The position numbers were made by a program, and so were the translations under genes. A model generated the notes under the pieces. The model saw nothing but the letters and a program-made list of their open reading frames with translations. It searched no databases and had not been told where the DNA came from. From Gammaproteobacteria bacterium (GTDB lineage Bacteria > Pseudomonadota > Gammaproteobacteria > UBA6429 > Thiohalophilaceae), in assembly GCA_029881995.1 (NCBI GenBank), contig JAOULO010000011.1:1-64000 (forward strand): a stretch of 64,000 bases of DNA. Direction: 5' to 3'. How positions within the stretch are numbered: the stretch's first letter is position 1; every line of letters begins with the position of its first letter. This document shows, piece by piece, positions 35,076 to 43,583 of the stretch.

Positions 35076-36497
35076 TTAAAGTTCAAACTTTGGACATTTT
35101 TTCGGTACTGCAACACCCTTGATACGAACATACTTGGGCATACCATCTTTATAAGGTGGGTAATCTTCACCCTTGATCAATGGCTCCATGTAGTCGCGAC
35201 AGGCTTTAGTAATACCGAAGCCATCTGGTGTGATGAAGTTATCAGGCATCATCTTCTCAACATTCGCTACCTTGGCAAGGTCGGCCATACCGACTTTCCA
35301 TTTGAAAGGTTTGTTGGAAGTACGAACCACGGTTGGCATCACGGAGTTGTGACCTTTAACTGCAAAGTCTACAGCCGCTTTACCCATGGCATAGGCCATG
35401 TCGACATCGGTTTTAGAAGCGATGTGACGGGCAGCACGTTGCAAGTAGTCAGCCACGGCCCAGTGGTTTTTCAGGCCAAGCTTGGACTGAATCATGCCAC
35501 TGATTACTGTGGCGGCACCACCGAGTTGGCTATGGCCAAAGGCATCTTTCAGACCGGTTTCGGCCAGGAAGCGACCGTCTGGGTAGTGAACACCTTCTGA
35601 TACGACAACTGAACAGTAACCAAACTTCTCGACCTTTTCTTTAACATTGGCCAGGAACTTCTCTTCGTTGAATTCCACTTCAGGGAACAGGATGACAATT
35701 GGAATGTGTGTGTCATCGGTAGAGGCCAGGCCACCGGCCGCTGCAATCCAGCCAGCGTGACGACCCATGACTTCAACAATGAAGACCTTGGTTGAGGTCT
35801 TGGCCATGGAGCCTACGTCGAAAGAGGCTTCACGAGTCGATACGGCAACATACTTGGCAACAGAACCAAAGCCTGGGCAGTTGTCAGTGATCGGCAGATC
35901 GTTATCAACGGTCTTGGGTACGTGGATAGCCTGGATAGGGAAACCCATTTCCTTAGACAGCTGAGAAATCTTGTAACAGGTATCAGCTGAGTCACCACCA
36001 CCGTTATAGAAGAAGTAACCGATATTGTGTGCCTTGAAGACTTCGATCAGGCGCTCGTATTCACGCTTGTTGGCTTCCAGTGATTTCAGTTTGAAACGGC
36101 AGGAACCAAAGGCACCCGATGGTGTATGACGCAGGGCAGAGATAGTCGCAGCGGATTCTTTGCTGGTATCGATCAGGTCTTCAGTCAGGGCGCCGATGAT
36201 TCCGTTACGGCCAGCATAGACTTTACCGATTTTGTTGCTCTTACGAGCGGCTTCGATGACGCCCGCAGCAGAGGCATTAATGACCGCAGTTACACCACCA
36301 GACTGTGCATAGAAGGCATTTTTAGGTGGAACTTTAGGCTTGGATTTCTTTTTAGCCTTTTTCTTGGCTTTTTTCTTAGCAGGTTTCTTTTTAGCAACTT
36401 TCTTCTTCGCCTTTTTCTTGGCGACTTTCTTTTTGGATTTTTTCTTTGCTACTTTTTTCTTAGCAACTTTCTTCTTGGCTTTTTTCTTAGCGGCCAT
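35076..36497 (-). CDS. PPi-type 6-phosphofructokinase with an N-terminal lysine-rich tail
   Basis: A 473-residue protein. Residues 60-473 are a long-form phosphofructokinase of the PPi-dependent class: 'YAQSGGVTAVIN' (about 63-74), 'GGGDS' at 166-170, where the Asp replaces the ATP-type Gly, 'PKTVDNDLP' (194-202) and 'MGRHAGW'. It interconverts fructose-6-phosphate and fructose-1,6-bisphosphate with pyrophosphate and can run in both directions. Residues 3-59 are almost only Lys, Ala and Val: eleven 'KKK' triplets separated by A, VA, S or PA, about 36 lysines in all. The start at 36497 has a 'CGAGGAGATC' ribosome-binding site, so the tail is translated. No enzyme relative known to me has this tail. 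Confidence 0.9.
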   Translation of the reverse strand: MAAKKKAKKKVAKKKVAKKKSKKKVAKKKAKKKVAKKKPAKKKAKKKAKKKSKPKVPPKNAFYAQSGGVTAVINASAAGVIEAARKSNKIGKVYAGRNGIIGALTEDLIDTSKESAATISALRHTPSGAFGSCRFKLKSLEANKREYERLIEVFKAHNIGYFFYNGGGDSADTCYKISQLSKEMGFPIQAIHVPKTVDNDLPITDNCPGFGSVAKYVAVSTREASFDVGSMAKTSTKVFIVEVMGRHAGWIAAAGGLASTDDTHIPIVILFPEVEFNEEKFLANVKEKVEKFGYCSVVVSEGVHYPDGRFLAETGLKDAFGHSQLGGAATVISGMIQSKLGLKNHWAVADYLQRAARHIASKTDVDMAYAMGKAAVDFAVKGHNSVMPTVVRTSNKPFKWKVGMADLAKVANVEKMMPDNFITPDGFGITKACRDYMEPLIKGEDYPPYKDGMPKYVRIKGVAVPKKCPKFEL

Positions 36498-36556
36498 GAG
36501 TTTCGATCTCCTCGTTGTGATTTTAATTTAAAGGCGGTAGAGGCCAGAGGTACGGC

Positions 36557-36901
36557 TTATTTAATTGCCCCTTGTTTTTTCAATTCGTGGTCTGCCTGGA
36601 CACGTAGGGTTGAGAGCAGGCAGTCACTCAAGTCATCGTAAAAATCTTTTCCAGTGCTAAATTGTTCTTCAGGGCCATAGAAAAACTGGCTGGCAAATTC
36701 ACCCTCGCCAGTTTTGGCCAGTACGAAATGACAATCTTTATGTTCCCAGTAAACGGCCGGGCAGACATAGAGCTGTTCGTCATCTTTCGATGGCATTTCG
36801 ATATCAACGTGTTCTGTTTCGACGGATTTGCCGTAACGTTCAGCCAGGGTGTCTTCAATGAGTTTGGCTTCGGATTCAGTAAAGTCAGGTGTCTTGCTCA
36901 T
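36557..36901 (-). CDS. Hypothetical acidic protein, 114 residues
   Basis: I do not recognise this protein. It is soluble and acidic, with no signal peptide. It contains 'CPAVYWEHKDCHFVLAKTGEG' in the middle and a helical C-terminal third. It is on the same strand as, and 59 bases upstream of, the phosphofructokinase, and could be cotranscribed. Coding is supported by position between same-strand genes and by lack of an alternative frame with a good start. Confidence 0.68.
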   Translation of the reverse strand: MSKTPDFTESEAKLIEDTLAERYGKSVETEHVDIEMPSKDDEQLYVCPAVYWEHKDCHFVLAKTGEGEFASQFFYGPEEQFSTGKDFYDDLSDCLLSTLRVQADHELKKQGAIK

Positions 36902-37042
36902 GAATTTTTGAGTGCGATTAATTCAGGGTGGCTAAGTCTACTCGATCAGACGATAAATTGCATCGATCTGCAATCTAAACAATGCTGTTTTTCAGGGCAA
37001 TGGGTTTATTTTTATACTGTAATAAACAGGGTTTTGTGTGAG

Positions 37043-37669
37043 TTAATCAGCTTTTTCGATGTATTGTTGGAGACGGGCCAGGCGTGCAGCCAGGCGTTCT
37101 ACATAATTACGCACATCATTGACCTCGGTGATAAAGGAATCAACTTCTTCTTTGAACGGAACATCAAAGGACTCCTGTTGCAGGTATTCTGCACCATTTT
37201 GGCCAAGTGTCTGCAGGGTGTTCTGGCCCCATTGGTTAAAATTTCGTACCAGCTCACCCAGTTTGTGGGCGATAACATCACCGGTGTAAGTGGAGAGTAC
37301 CTCTTCCCAATCCACATCCAGCTCATCGAGGATACGCTTGAAGTCCTGACCCAGTTTGATGTCTCCGCTAATGGTGACGTCACCACGGAACAGCACCCGG
37401 TTGGGATTATGGCTCAGCGACAGCTTGGCAAAGGATATCGGTGTACCGGCCAGAGTGGCGTCGGGCTCTCCTTCAAAATGGCTTTGTATCATCAGGCCCC
37501 GATGGTCGGGGAGTAAATAGAGCGTCTGGTTCAGGCCGTGCAGTTCCACGGCAATAACTTTGCCCTGTAGTTTGGCCAGTTTCGCCAGGCTATCGGGTGA
37601 GAGCTTCAGGTACTGGTTGGCGGCGGTTTCCAGCACGGCGGTAAAGGCGGCATTGAATTCAGGCAGCAT
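37043..37669 (-). CDS. ubiJ: UbiJ, SCP2-domain ubiquinone biosynthesis accessory factor
   Basis: A 208-residue protein with an SCP2-like lipid-binding fold, typified by 'HGLNQTLYLLPDHRGLMIQSHFEGEPDATLAGTP' (no longer stretch quoted), and a C-terminal helical region 'DVRNYVERLAARLARLQQYIEKAD', both usual for UbiJ. It works with UbiK and the Ubi complex in aerobic ubiquinone synthesis in the cytoplasm. The gene starts 2 bases after the RDD gene stop. In many gammaproteobacteria ubiB follows directly; here a hypothetical gene does. Confidence 0.92.
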   Translation of the reverse strand: MLPEFNAAFTAVLETAANQYLKLSPDSLAKLAKLQGKVIAVELHGLNQTLYLLPDHRGLMIQSHFEGEPDATLAGTPISFAKLSLSHNPNRVLFRGDVTISGDIKLGQDFKRILDELDVDWEEVLSTYTGDVIAHKLGELVRNFNQWGQNTLQTLGQNGAEYLQQESFDVPFKEEVDSFITEVNDVRNYVERLAARLARLQQYIEKAD

Positions 37670-37671
37670 GG

Positions 37672-38250
37672 CTATTGCACCTCATCCATCAGATCGTACA
37701 GGGATTGTTCCGCATAATCATGGGGCGTGTAAAGCACCAGAGTTTTGGCCATTTTGTCGTGAAAACCCTGTTTCTTTTTGTCCCAGCCAATCCAGAAAAA
37801 GCCAAGGTTCAGGGGCAGGCTGGAGGCGAAATAACAGGCCAGGCGGGTCATGGCCTTTAGGTTGTTCGGTGGGTGTAGGGTGTTCGTATCCACTATCCTG
37901 CAGGACATGAGCAGTTTACCGGGGGTAGCGCCCATGGTTTGCCAGCAGATAATGATCCCCACAACAGGCAGGATGCGGGCCAGGATCAGGTCCCATGCGC
38001 CATAGATGCTGAGGATATCAAAGCTGGTAAACAGCCATTTGAAATAGCCATGGCCATAGATAATGAAAAGCAGGGGGGCGGTGAGGGTCAATACCAACGC
38101 ACCATCCAGGATCACGGCGGCAAGGCGTCGCCAGAATCCGGCATATTGTAAGCGGGGGTGTGAGTCAGCCTGTTTTGCTGGTTCGACTACCGGACTGGTG
38201 GATTTGCCCCAGTGCAGGAAGCCCGGCAGGGTAGAGGGTGTTGTGTTCAC
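37672..38250 (-). CDS. RDD-family membrane protein
   Basis: A 192-residue protein with four hydrophobic segments. It has the Arg and two Asp residues that name the family ('[16 protein letters not shown]') and '[13 protein letters not shown]'. The start codon is GTG and overlaps the ubiE stop as GTGA, a strong sign of translational coupling. The RDD family has no general function; here it is inserted between ubiE and ubiJ, which is less common, so it may have a role near quinone synthesis or just share the promoter. Confidence 0.88.
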   Translation of the reverse strand: MNTTPSTLPGFLHWGKSTSPVVEPAKQADSHPRLQYAGFWRRLAAVILDGALVLTLTAPLLFIIYGHGYFKWLFTSFDILSIYGAWDLILARILPVVGIIICWQTMGATPGKLLMSCRIVDTNTLHPPNNLKAMTRLACYFASSLPLNLGFFWIGWDKKKQGFHDKMAKTLVLYTPHDYAEQSLYDLMDEVQ

Positions 38251-38990
38251 AACTTATAGCCACGATGTAACGCGACAATACCCCCGGTCAGATTGAAGTA
38301 TTCACAGCGCTCAAAACCGGCATCCGCCATCATACCCTTGAGGGTCTCCTGATCCGGGTGCATGCGAATGGACTCGGCCAGGTACTGATAGCTCTCAGCA
38401 TCGTTGGCGATGAGCTTGCCCATCAACGGCAGCAGCTTGAAAGAATAGGTATCGTAGATTGGGCTGAGCATCTTGTCTGGCTTGGAAAACTCCAGCACCA
38501 GCAAAGGGCTGCCCGGTTTCAGGACTCGATACATGGAACGCAGAGCCTTGTCCTTATCGGTGACATTGCGCAGGCCAAAGGCGATGGTGATGGCATTGAA
38601 ATAGTTATCGGGGAAGGGCAGGCATTCGGCATTGGCCTGCACATATTCCACGTTACCAGCTATGCCTCGGTCTACCAGGCGTTCACGACCCACCCTGAGC
38701 ATGGAATCATTGATGTCCGACAGGATGACCTGACCCGTAGGGCCGACAATGCGGGAGAATTTAGCAGTGAGATCTCCTGTTCCGCCAGCCAGGTCCAGCA
38801 CCCGGTTACCGGTCCGTACACCACTTTGCTCAATGGTGAAACGTTTCCAGAGGCGGTGGATGCCGAGCGACATCAGGTCGTTCATTACATCATATTTCTG
38901 TGCCACCGAGTGGAATACACCGGCGACCTTCTTTTGCTTCTCTTCCCAGGGGACGTCTTTGAAGCCGAAATGGGTAGTTTTGTCTGTCAT
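38247..38990 (-). CDS. ubiE: UbiE, ubiquinone/menaquinone C-methyltransferase
   Basis: About 247 residues. It methylates 2-methoxy-6-polyprenyl-benzoquinol (and demethylmenaquinol) using S-adenosylmethionine. The ATG at 38990 gives the family N-terminus '[13 protein letters not shown]', so the longer start at 39011 is rejected. The SAM site is '[12 protein letters not shown]', followed by '[11 protein letters not shown]' and '[22 protein letters not shown]', both UbiE signatures. It is first in the ubiE-RDD-ubiJ operon and lies after the gene for a small membrane protein. No strong ribosome-binding site is seen. Confidence 0.95.
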   Translation of the reverse strand: MTDKTTHFGFKDVPWEEKQKKVAGVFHSVAQKYDVMNDLMSLGIHRLWKRFTIEQSGVRTGNRVLDLAGGTGDLTAKFSRIVGPTGQVILSDINDSMLRVGRERLVDRGIAGNVEYVQANAECLPFPDNYFNAITIAFGLRNVTDKDKALRSMYRVLKPGSPLLVLEFSKPDKMLSPIYDTYSFKLLPLMGKLIANDAESYQYLAESIRMHPDQETLKGMMADAGFERCEYFNLTGGIVALHRGYKL

Positions 38991-39076
38991 GGGGGGTATT
39001 GTAGCGCCCATGATGGGCGCTGCCCAGCATGTAATAAAGGAGGGGCGGGTTCTAGCCGCCCCAGTAGATTATTGGC

Positions 39077-39331
39077 TTATTGACTCTTTTTGATGGGAAA
39101 CCAGAAGGGTTTGCTCAACATGCAATACATCCAGAAAACGGCGGCATACAGCAGGCCACCGATAGCAATTCGGTTGTACATGGCGACTTCAGCTTTGGAT
39201 TCACTAAGCGAACTGAAATCACCAGTGGCGATCATGAAAAAGCCCGTTAAAAAGGCTGTAAGGCCCAGTAAAATATTGAGTCGTAGAATACGTCTGCGTT
39301 TCAGCGCCTTATCGGGGGGAAGTAACTTCAT
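39077..39331 (-). CDS. Small two-span membrane protein
   Basis: An 84-residue protein with a basic N-terminal tail, a hydrophobic segment at about 19-42 and a second at about 50-72, ending 'FPIKKSQ'. The topology suggests both ends inside. A ribosome-binding site 'GGAG' sits before the ATG and a full FNR-type promoter lies 35-76 bases upstream. I do not recognise the family; expression at low oxygen is predicted. Confidence 0.75.
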   Translation of the reverse strand: MKLLPPDKALKRRRILRLNILLGLTAFLTGFFMIATGDFSSLSESKAEVAMYNRIAIGGLLYAAVFWMYCMLSKPFWFPIKKSQ

Positions 39332-39365
39332 ATAATGCTCCAGTCAAAACATCGATTTATGACAA

Positions 39366-39407
39366 AGCATAGAAGAATTTATATTAGAGTCTATTGATAT
39401 AGATCAA
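39366..39407 (-). promoter_or_regulatory. FNR-dependent class II promoter for the small membrane protein
   Basis: A perfect FNR box TTGATATAGATCAA lies at 39394-39407. Exactly 22 bases further along the minus strand is TATGCT at 39371-39366, giving a -10 element and a box centred near -41.5. Predicted start of transcription is near 39359, leaving a 28-base leader before the ATG at 39331. The next gene upstream is on the same strand and ends at 39531, so no other promoter target is available. Confidence 0.7.
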
Positions 39408-39530
39408 GTCCAGATAAATTAGAAAAATTGGGGTTTTAAAGCCATGGGGAAGAGGAGAACCCAGGGAACGGCTAGTCTCCCCGGATGTTGGCAGTAGGCT
39501 AGTCGTGCTGCCTTGACAGAGGAGGATTAT

Positions 39531-39920
39531 TTACAGGTTTTTACCCACTTCGAGTTTGGTCCATTTGACAACTTCATTGCCACTGTCATTGATACGCGAA
39601 TAGGTGCCGTCACCATTGTCCTTGATGCTGGCACAGCGGTCCTTACCCTTCCAGAAGAGGCAGTGTTTATTGCCATCAAAGCGATACGTGGTTTTGACGA
39701 TTTCACCGTTACGTTTTTTCCGAAAGGCGGTTTTACCATCTTTGTCAAAATAGATACTGAATTCAAAATCCTTTTTAAGGTGCTTGGCTCGAACCGTTTT
39801 GTTGATCACCAGACTGGCCAGCTTGTCACCAGTGACAAAGTCACCGGCATGGGCCTGGGTAAACATGGTGATTCCAGACAGCATGATGAAAATTGTGATA
39901 AGTCTGTGCTTGTAGCGCAT
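39531..39920 (-). CDS. Hypothetical exported protein
   Basis: A 129-residue protein with a clear Sec signal ending near 'TQAHAG' and a start supported by 'GGAGAC' before the ATG. The mature part has the order 'AKHLKKDFEFSIYFDKDGK', 'GEIVKTTYRFDGNKHCLFW', 'CASIKDNGDGTYS', a beta-rich lipocalin-like layout with one pair of cysteines that may form a disulfide. It could belong to the DUF995-like group, though I am not certain. Isolated on the minus strand, with 199 bases to the small membrane gene. Confidence 0.75.
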   Translation of the reverse strand: MRYKHRLITIFIMLSGITMFTQAHAGDFVTGDKLASLVINKTVRAKHLKKDFEFSIYFDKDGKTAFRKKRNGEIVKTTYRFDGNKHCLFWKGKDRCASIKDNGDGTYSRINDSGNEVVKWTKLEVGKNL

Positions 39921-40137
39921 GATTGTCTCCGTGTCGTTAGTCTAATGTTATGGCAGAGCTCAAAGTCTGAGCGGACAATAAATCTGGAAAAAAACAAACA
40001 ACTTTAATTGGTTTATTAAACTGAAAAATTCTACCGGTAAAGCTTGTAGAAGTAATCACCCAAACGGGTGAAACAAATCTGAAGTGGCAACAAATATAGA
40101 GTTATGAAATGAGAGTTTTTGATAAGTTGAGGTGTCG

Positions 40138-40162
40138 GGCTGGCAGGAGAAACCTGCCAGCC
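40138..40162. repeat. Perfect 10-bp hairpin after the DUF971 gene
   Basis: GGCTGGCAGG-AGAAA-CCTGCCAGCC lies 25 bases beyond the DUF971 stop on the minus strand. No T run follows in either direction, so it is not a classic intrinsic terminator; it may protect or end the hslVU-DUF971 transcript. Confidence 0.6.
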
Positions 40163-40186
40163 GGTTTATGGCAGTAATATTGAAGC

Positions 40187-40558
40187 TTAATGTTTGGGTT
40201 CAGGCCGTTCATGGCCAGCAGCCTTTAATTTATCCAGATACTCTGGCCAGAGTGTGTTGTGCTCTTTGCCAAGCATATAGAGATGTTCCCAGGAATAGAT
40301 GCCTGTATCGTGGTTATCATCAAAGAAGATCTGGATGGCATAAGTGCCGACCTGTTCGATCTTTTCTATGTTCACATCCTGCTTACCAATCTGCAGCACT
40401 TCCTGACCGGGACCGTGGCCCTGGACTTCGGCAGAAGGGGAATAGACGCGCAGGTACTCAACAGGTAGCTGGAAGCGTTCACCATCATTGAAGGCAACCT
40501 CTAATACATGAGAGGCCTGATGTAATGTAATTTCAGTCGGTTTTGGTTTGTCTGACAT
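40187..40558 (-). CDS. DUF971-family protein (gamma-butyrobetaine hydroxylase-like N-terminal domain)
   Basis: A 123-residue protein of the DUF971 fold, recognised by 'PTEITLHQASHVLEVAFNDG', 'LPVEYLRVYSPSAEVQGHG' and 'YAIQIFFDDNHDTGIYSWEHLYMLG'. The family occurs next to hslVU and ubiE in gammaproteobacteria and is sometimes tied to iron-sulfur assembly. A 'GAGGAATT' ribosome-binding site lies before the ATG. It is separated from hslU by 216 bases containing a palindromic repeat. Confidence 0.9.
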   Translation of the reverse strand: MSDKPKPTEITLHQASHVLEVAFNDGERFQLPVEYLRVYSPSAEVQGHGPGQEVLQIGKQDVNIEKIEQVGTYAIQIFFDDNHDTGIYSWEHLYMLGKEHNTLWPEYLDKLKAAGHERPEPKH

Positions 40559-40620
40559 GGTTAAATTCCTCAGTCATTTTTTCACCACGAAGTCTTAAAG
40601 ACACAATGGATAAGAATAAT

Positions 40621-40730
40621 GTTTCCCCCTCCTTGCAGGAGGGGGCCAGGGGGTGGTGATAAATAAATTGGGTTTAGTCTGATATCGATCACCCCATCCT
40701 GATCCTCCCCTACAAGGGTAGGGAAAGTCA
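40621..40730. repeat. Imperfect palindromic repeat element between hslU and DUF971
   Basis: The left arm (40621-40660, with CCCCCTCCTTGCAGGAGGG) and the right arm (40686-40730, with ATCACCCCATCCTGATCCTC and ACAAGGGTAGGG) are imperfect inverted copies about 40 bases long around a 25-base AT-rich loop. The left flank also reads TTCACCACGAAGT. This resembles dispersed palindromic elements of many proteobacterial genomes. Transcribed as RNA from the minus strand it would form a large hairpin between hslU and DUF971. Confidence 0.7.
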
Positions 40731-40774
40731 TTTCATTTTCTGTAGTAGCTGTACGTGTTCGCGGTTCAAATTTT

Positions 40775-42133
40775 TTACAAAATATATCTACTCAAATCTT
40801 CGTTCTCGACCAGACTGCCTACATTCTCATCGACATAGCTGGCGTCGATGGTCACGCTGTCCCCGGCATGATCCGATGCGGTAAATGAAATCTCTTCCAG
40901 TAATCTTTCCAGTACCGTATGCAAACGACGGGCACCGATATTTTCAGTCCGTTCATTCACCTGCCAGGCCACTTCGGCCAGGCGTTTTATGCCGTCATCG
41001 GTGAATGTCAGTGTGACATCTTCGGTGGATAACAGGGCACAATACTGTTCTGTTAAAGAGGCGTTGGGCTCAGTAAGGATGCGGACAAAATCTTCAGTGG
41101 TCAGCGCCTTCAGTTCAACACGAATGGGAAAGCGACCCTGCAATTCGGGAATCAGGTCAGAGGGTTTTGATAAATGGAATGCACCGGAGGCGATAAACAG
41201 GATGTGATCAGTTTTGACCTGGCCATACTTGGTGGAGACCGTTGAACCTTCCACTAATGGTAACAGGTCACGTTGCACTCCTTCACGTGAAACATCGGCA
41301 CCGCCACTGGTTTGTTCAGCGCGTTTGCAGATCTTATCCATTTCGTCGAGGAAAACGATGCCGTTCTGTTCGACATTTTCCAGTGCCTTTTCTTTCAGAT
41401 CTTCTTCGTTTATCAGGCGGGCGGCTTCTTCATCGGTCAGTAATTTTCGCGCCTGATGAATTGGTAGCTTGCGAGTCTTTTTCTTACCACCACCGAGATT
41501 CTGAAACATTCCCTGTAACTGGCTGGTCATTTCTTCCATGCCAGGCGGGGCCATGATCTCTACGCCCACACTGGGCGCACTGACTTCGATCTCAATTTCT
41601 TTGTCATCCAGATCGCCCTCACGCAGTTTCTTGCGAAACTTTTGCCGCGTGGCGTTTTCCTTTTCGGTTTCCTGTTCGGGTTCTTCGTCGGGGCTAAATC
41701 CAAAACGGACATCTCGTGCAGACGGTAACAGGATATTGAGAATGCGTTCCTCGGCGGCATCCTCTGCACGGTGTTGTACCTTGGTCATGGCCTGTTCGCG
41801 GGTCAGTTTGATGGCCGATTCCATCAGGTCGCGGATGATGGATTCCACATCTCGACCGATATAACCCACTTCGGTAAACTTGGTGGCTTCAATCTTTATA
41901 AAGGGTGCATTGGCCAGCTTGGCCAGGCGGCGTGCGATCTCGGTCTTACCGACACCGGTCGGTCCGATCATCAGGATATTCTTGGGGGTGATTTCGGCGC
42001 GCAGCTCTTCTTCGACGTGGGCACGGCGCCAGCGATTGCGCAGGGCAATGGCCACGGCGCGCTTGGCCTCATCCTGGCCAATAATATGATTGTCCAGTTC
42101 CTGGACGATCTCCCGGGGAGTCATGGTCGACAT
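40775..42133 (-). CDS. hslU: HslU, ATPase subunit of the HslVU protease
   Basis: A 452-residue AAA+ unfoldase. The start '[14 protein letters not shown]' matches the family. Walker A '[12 protein letters not shown]' is at about 57-68, Walker B '[10 protein letters not shown]' around 257-266, and the pore loop 'GYIGRD' near 91. The I-domain is the charged central stretch. The C-terminus 'DLSRYIL' docks into HslV. It unfolds substrates for the peptidase encoded immediately upstream; the gap between the genes is 3 bases. Confidence 0.97.
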   Translation of the reverse strand: MSTMTPREIVQELDNHIIGQDEAKRAVAIALRNRWRRAHVEEELRAEITPKNILMIGPTGVGKTEIARRLAKLANAPFIKIEATKFTEVGYIGRDVESIIRDLMESAIKLTREQAMTKVQHRAEDAAEERILNILLPSARDVRFGFSPDEEPEQETEKENATRQKFRKKLREGDLDDKEIEIEVSAPSVGVEIMAPPGMEEMTSQLQGMFQNLGGGKKKTRKLPIHQARKLLTDEEAARLINEEDLKEKALENVEQNGIVFLDEMDKICKRAEQTSGGADVSREGVQRDLLPLVEGSTVSTKYGQVKTDHILFIASGAFHLSKPSDLIPELQGRFPIRVELKALTTEDFVRILTEPNASLTEQYCALLSTEDVTLTFTDDGIKRLAEVAWQVNERTENIGARRLHTVLERLLEEISFTASDHAGDSVTIDASYVDENVGSLVENEDLSRYIL

Positions 42134-42136
42134 GAA

Positions 42137-42688
42137 TTAGATTTCCAGTTCTTCGATAACAATATTGTGATTGGTATAGATGCAGATGTCGCCGGCGATA
42201 TTCAAGGCCTTCTCGACAATTGTTTTGGCATCTAAGTCAGTATTTTCCACCAGGGCGCGTGCCGAGGCCTGGGCAAAGGGTCCGCCGGAACCGATGGCGA
42301 TGATGCCCTGCTCGGGCTCGATGACATCACCGTTGCCAGAAATAATGAGTGAGGCCTCACTATCGGCCACGGCCAGCAGGGCTTCCAGGCGGCGCAGCGC
42401 ACGGTCGGTACGCCAGTCCTTGGCCATTTCCACTGCGGCGCGAACCAACTGGCCGGAGTGTTTTTCCAGCTTGGCTTCGAAATATTCAAACAGGGTAAAG
42501 GCGTCGGCGGTGCCGCCAGCAAATCCGGCGATGACCTTATCTTTATATAAGCGTCGTACCTTACGGGCATTGCCCTTCATGACTGTATTGCCCATAGTGA
42601 CCTGGCCATCGGCTCCGATGACCACTTTATTCTTGTCTCTGACCGAAAGGACGGTCGTGCCGCGATACTGTTCCACACCCTGCTCCAT
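42137..42688 (-). CDS. hslV: HslV, peptidase subunit of the HslVU protease
   Basis: About 183 residues from the ATG at 42688; the longer frame to 42925 is not coding because the family begins at '[10 protein letters not shown]'. The propeptide of about 10 residues is removed so that Thr11 ('[10 protein letters not shown]') becomes the catalytic N-terminus. '[11 protein letters not shown]' and '[14 protein letters not shown]' are typical. It forms a double hexamer with HslU for ATP-driven proteolysis. No strong ribosome-binding site is visible; a TACAAT hexamer 21 bases before the start could be a -10 element, giving a very short leader. Confidence 0.96.
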   Translation of the reverse strand: MEQGVEQYRGTTVLSVRDKNKVVIGADGQVTMGNTVMKGNARKVRRLYKDKVIAGFAGGTADAFTLFEYFEAKLEKHSGQLVRAAVEMAKDWRTDRALRRLEALLAVADSEASLIISGNGDVIEPEQGIIAIGSGGPFAQASARALVENTDLDAKTIVEKALNIAGDICIYTNHNIVIEELEI

Positions 42689-42989
42689 ATATATAAGAGG
42701 TGGCTGATTGTACACCAGCCGAGCGGGGATAGAAAAAACCTTGATATTAACCACGGGAAACAAGGGGATGAACCACGAACACTTGTTTAGCAGACGGACG
42801 TAGCCTGGTGAATGCCAGACCAGCGATGGTCTGGCTGACCTGTCTCGGAGCCACGAAAGTTGCGCCATGGATGGCGAGTCCTGCAATGGGAATATCGTCG
42901 TACTTAAACAAAATCCCCCGTCCATTTTCAGTTTGATTTCAGCTTCACTTGTTAGGCTTTATTCAGAGAAAGCTTTATTGGAGGTCAAT
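42689..42989. other. Divergent intergenic region with two perfect hairpins
   Basis: This 301-base gap between hslV (minus) and the cytochrome b561 gene (plus) holds no convincing gene. It contains GCCAGACC-AGCGAT-GGTCTGGC at 42814-42835 and CGCCAT-GG-ATGGCG at 42863-42876, plus ACCACGAA and CCACGAAAG motifs like those near the palindromic element at 40590. It should hold the promoters of both flanking genes. Confidence 0.55.
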
Positions 42990-43571
42990 ATGAGTGAGCT
43001 GAATAAACTGAAGGTCTGGGATCCACTGGTGCGCGTATTTCACTGGACCCTGGTGCTGGCATTTTTTGTGGCTTTTATTACTGAAGAAGATTTCCTTGAT
43101 ATCCATGTCTTTGCCGGTTATCTGATCCTGTTGCTATTGGTCATTCGTGTTGTCTGGGGTTTTGTTGGAACACACTATGCGCGATTCAGTGAGTTCGTTT
43201 ATCGACCCACAGTGGTGATGCAATTTGTTAAAGATACCCTGGCGTTAAAAGCAAAACGGTACATCGGCCACAATCCGGCAGGCGGCGCCATGATTATTGC
43301 CCTGATGGTGAGTTTAGTTATCACGGGTTTCACTGGCCTGCTGGTTTATGCTGCGGCCGAACATGCGGGGCCATTGGTAGGCTGGTTTACCTCAAAAGGT
43401 GGTTTCTGGGCAGAGGCCTGGGAGGAGGTGCATGAGTTCTTTGCCAATTTCACCATGTTCCTTGTTGTCGTTCATGTGATCGGCGTATTACTGGAAAGCC
43501 TTGTTCATGGTGAAAACCTGGTCACTGCCATGATTACCGGATTTAAATCCAGGCACAGTCGTTCAGACTAA
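42990..43571 (+). CDS. Cytochrome b561-family membrane protein
   Basis: About 193 residues from the ATG at 42990, which follows 'TTGGAGGTC'. Four membrane spans carry His residues placed for b-haem ligation ('VRVFHWTLVLAFF', 'VHEFFANFTMFLVVVHVIGV'). It heads an operon with SHP- and DHC-type cytochromes, so it probably feeds electrons from the quinone pool to those periplasmic proteins. This gene set is known from Rhodobacter and Shewanella; its physiological substrate is not settled. Confidence 0.9.
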   Translation: MSELNKLKVWDPLVRVFHWTLVLAFFVAFITEEDFLDIHVFAGYLILLLLVIRVVWGFVGTHYARFSEFVYRPTVVMQFVKDTLALKAKRYIGHNPAGGAMIIALMVSLVITGFTGLLVYAAAEHAGPLVGWFTSKGGFWAEAWEEVHEFFANFTMFLVVVHVIGVLLESLVHGENLVTAMITGFKSRHSRSD

Positions 43572-43583
43572 TTGGAGGTCACG

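Noticed and set aside
36335-36495. Short tandem DNA repeat that could suggest a CRISPR-like or satellite array
   Set aside because: The repeat unit is the codon pattern for lysine triplets, is in frame with the enzyme and has no spacer structure.
36126-36641. Phe/Leu-rich open frames on the plus strand opposite the lysine tail
   Set aside because: They are the complement of the KKK codons of the phosphofructokinase tail, with no ribosome-binding site, and their composition is a by-product of AAA/AAG repeats.
36662-37516. 284-residue plus-strand frame opposite the UbiJ gene and its downstream gap
   Set aside because: It overlaps two better-supported genes, shows no domain and has no ribosome-binding site.
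42689-42780. Heat-shock sigma-32 promoter for hslVU
   Set aside because: I looked for CTTGAAA and CCCCAT elements on the minus strand; only weak, badly spaced fragments are present.
42689-42925. N-terminal extension of hslV
   Set aside because: HslV needs a short propeptide before its catalytic Thr; the extension would prevent this and reads through hairpins in the intergenic region.
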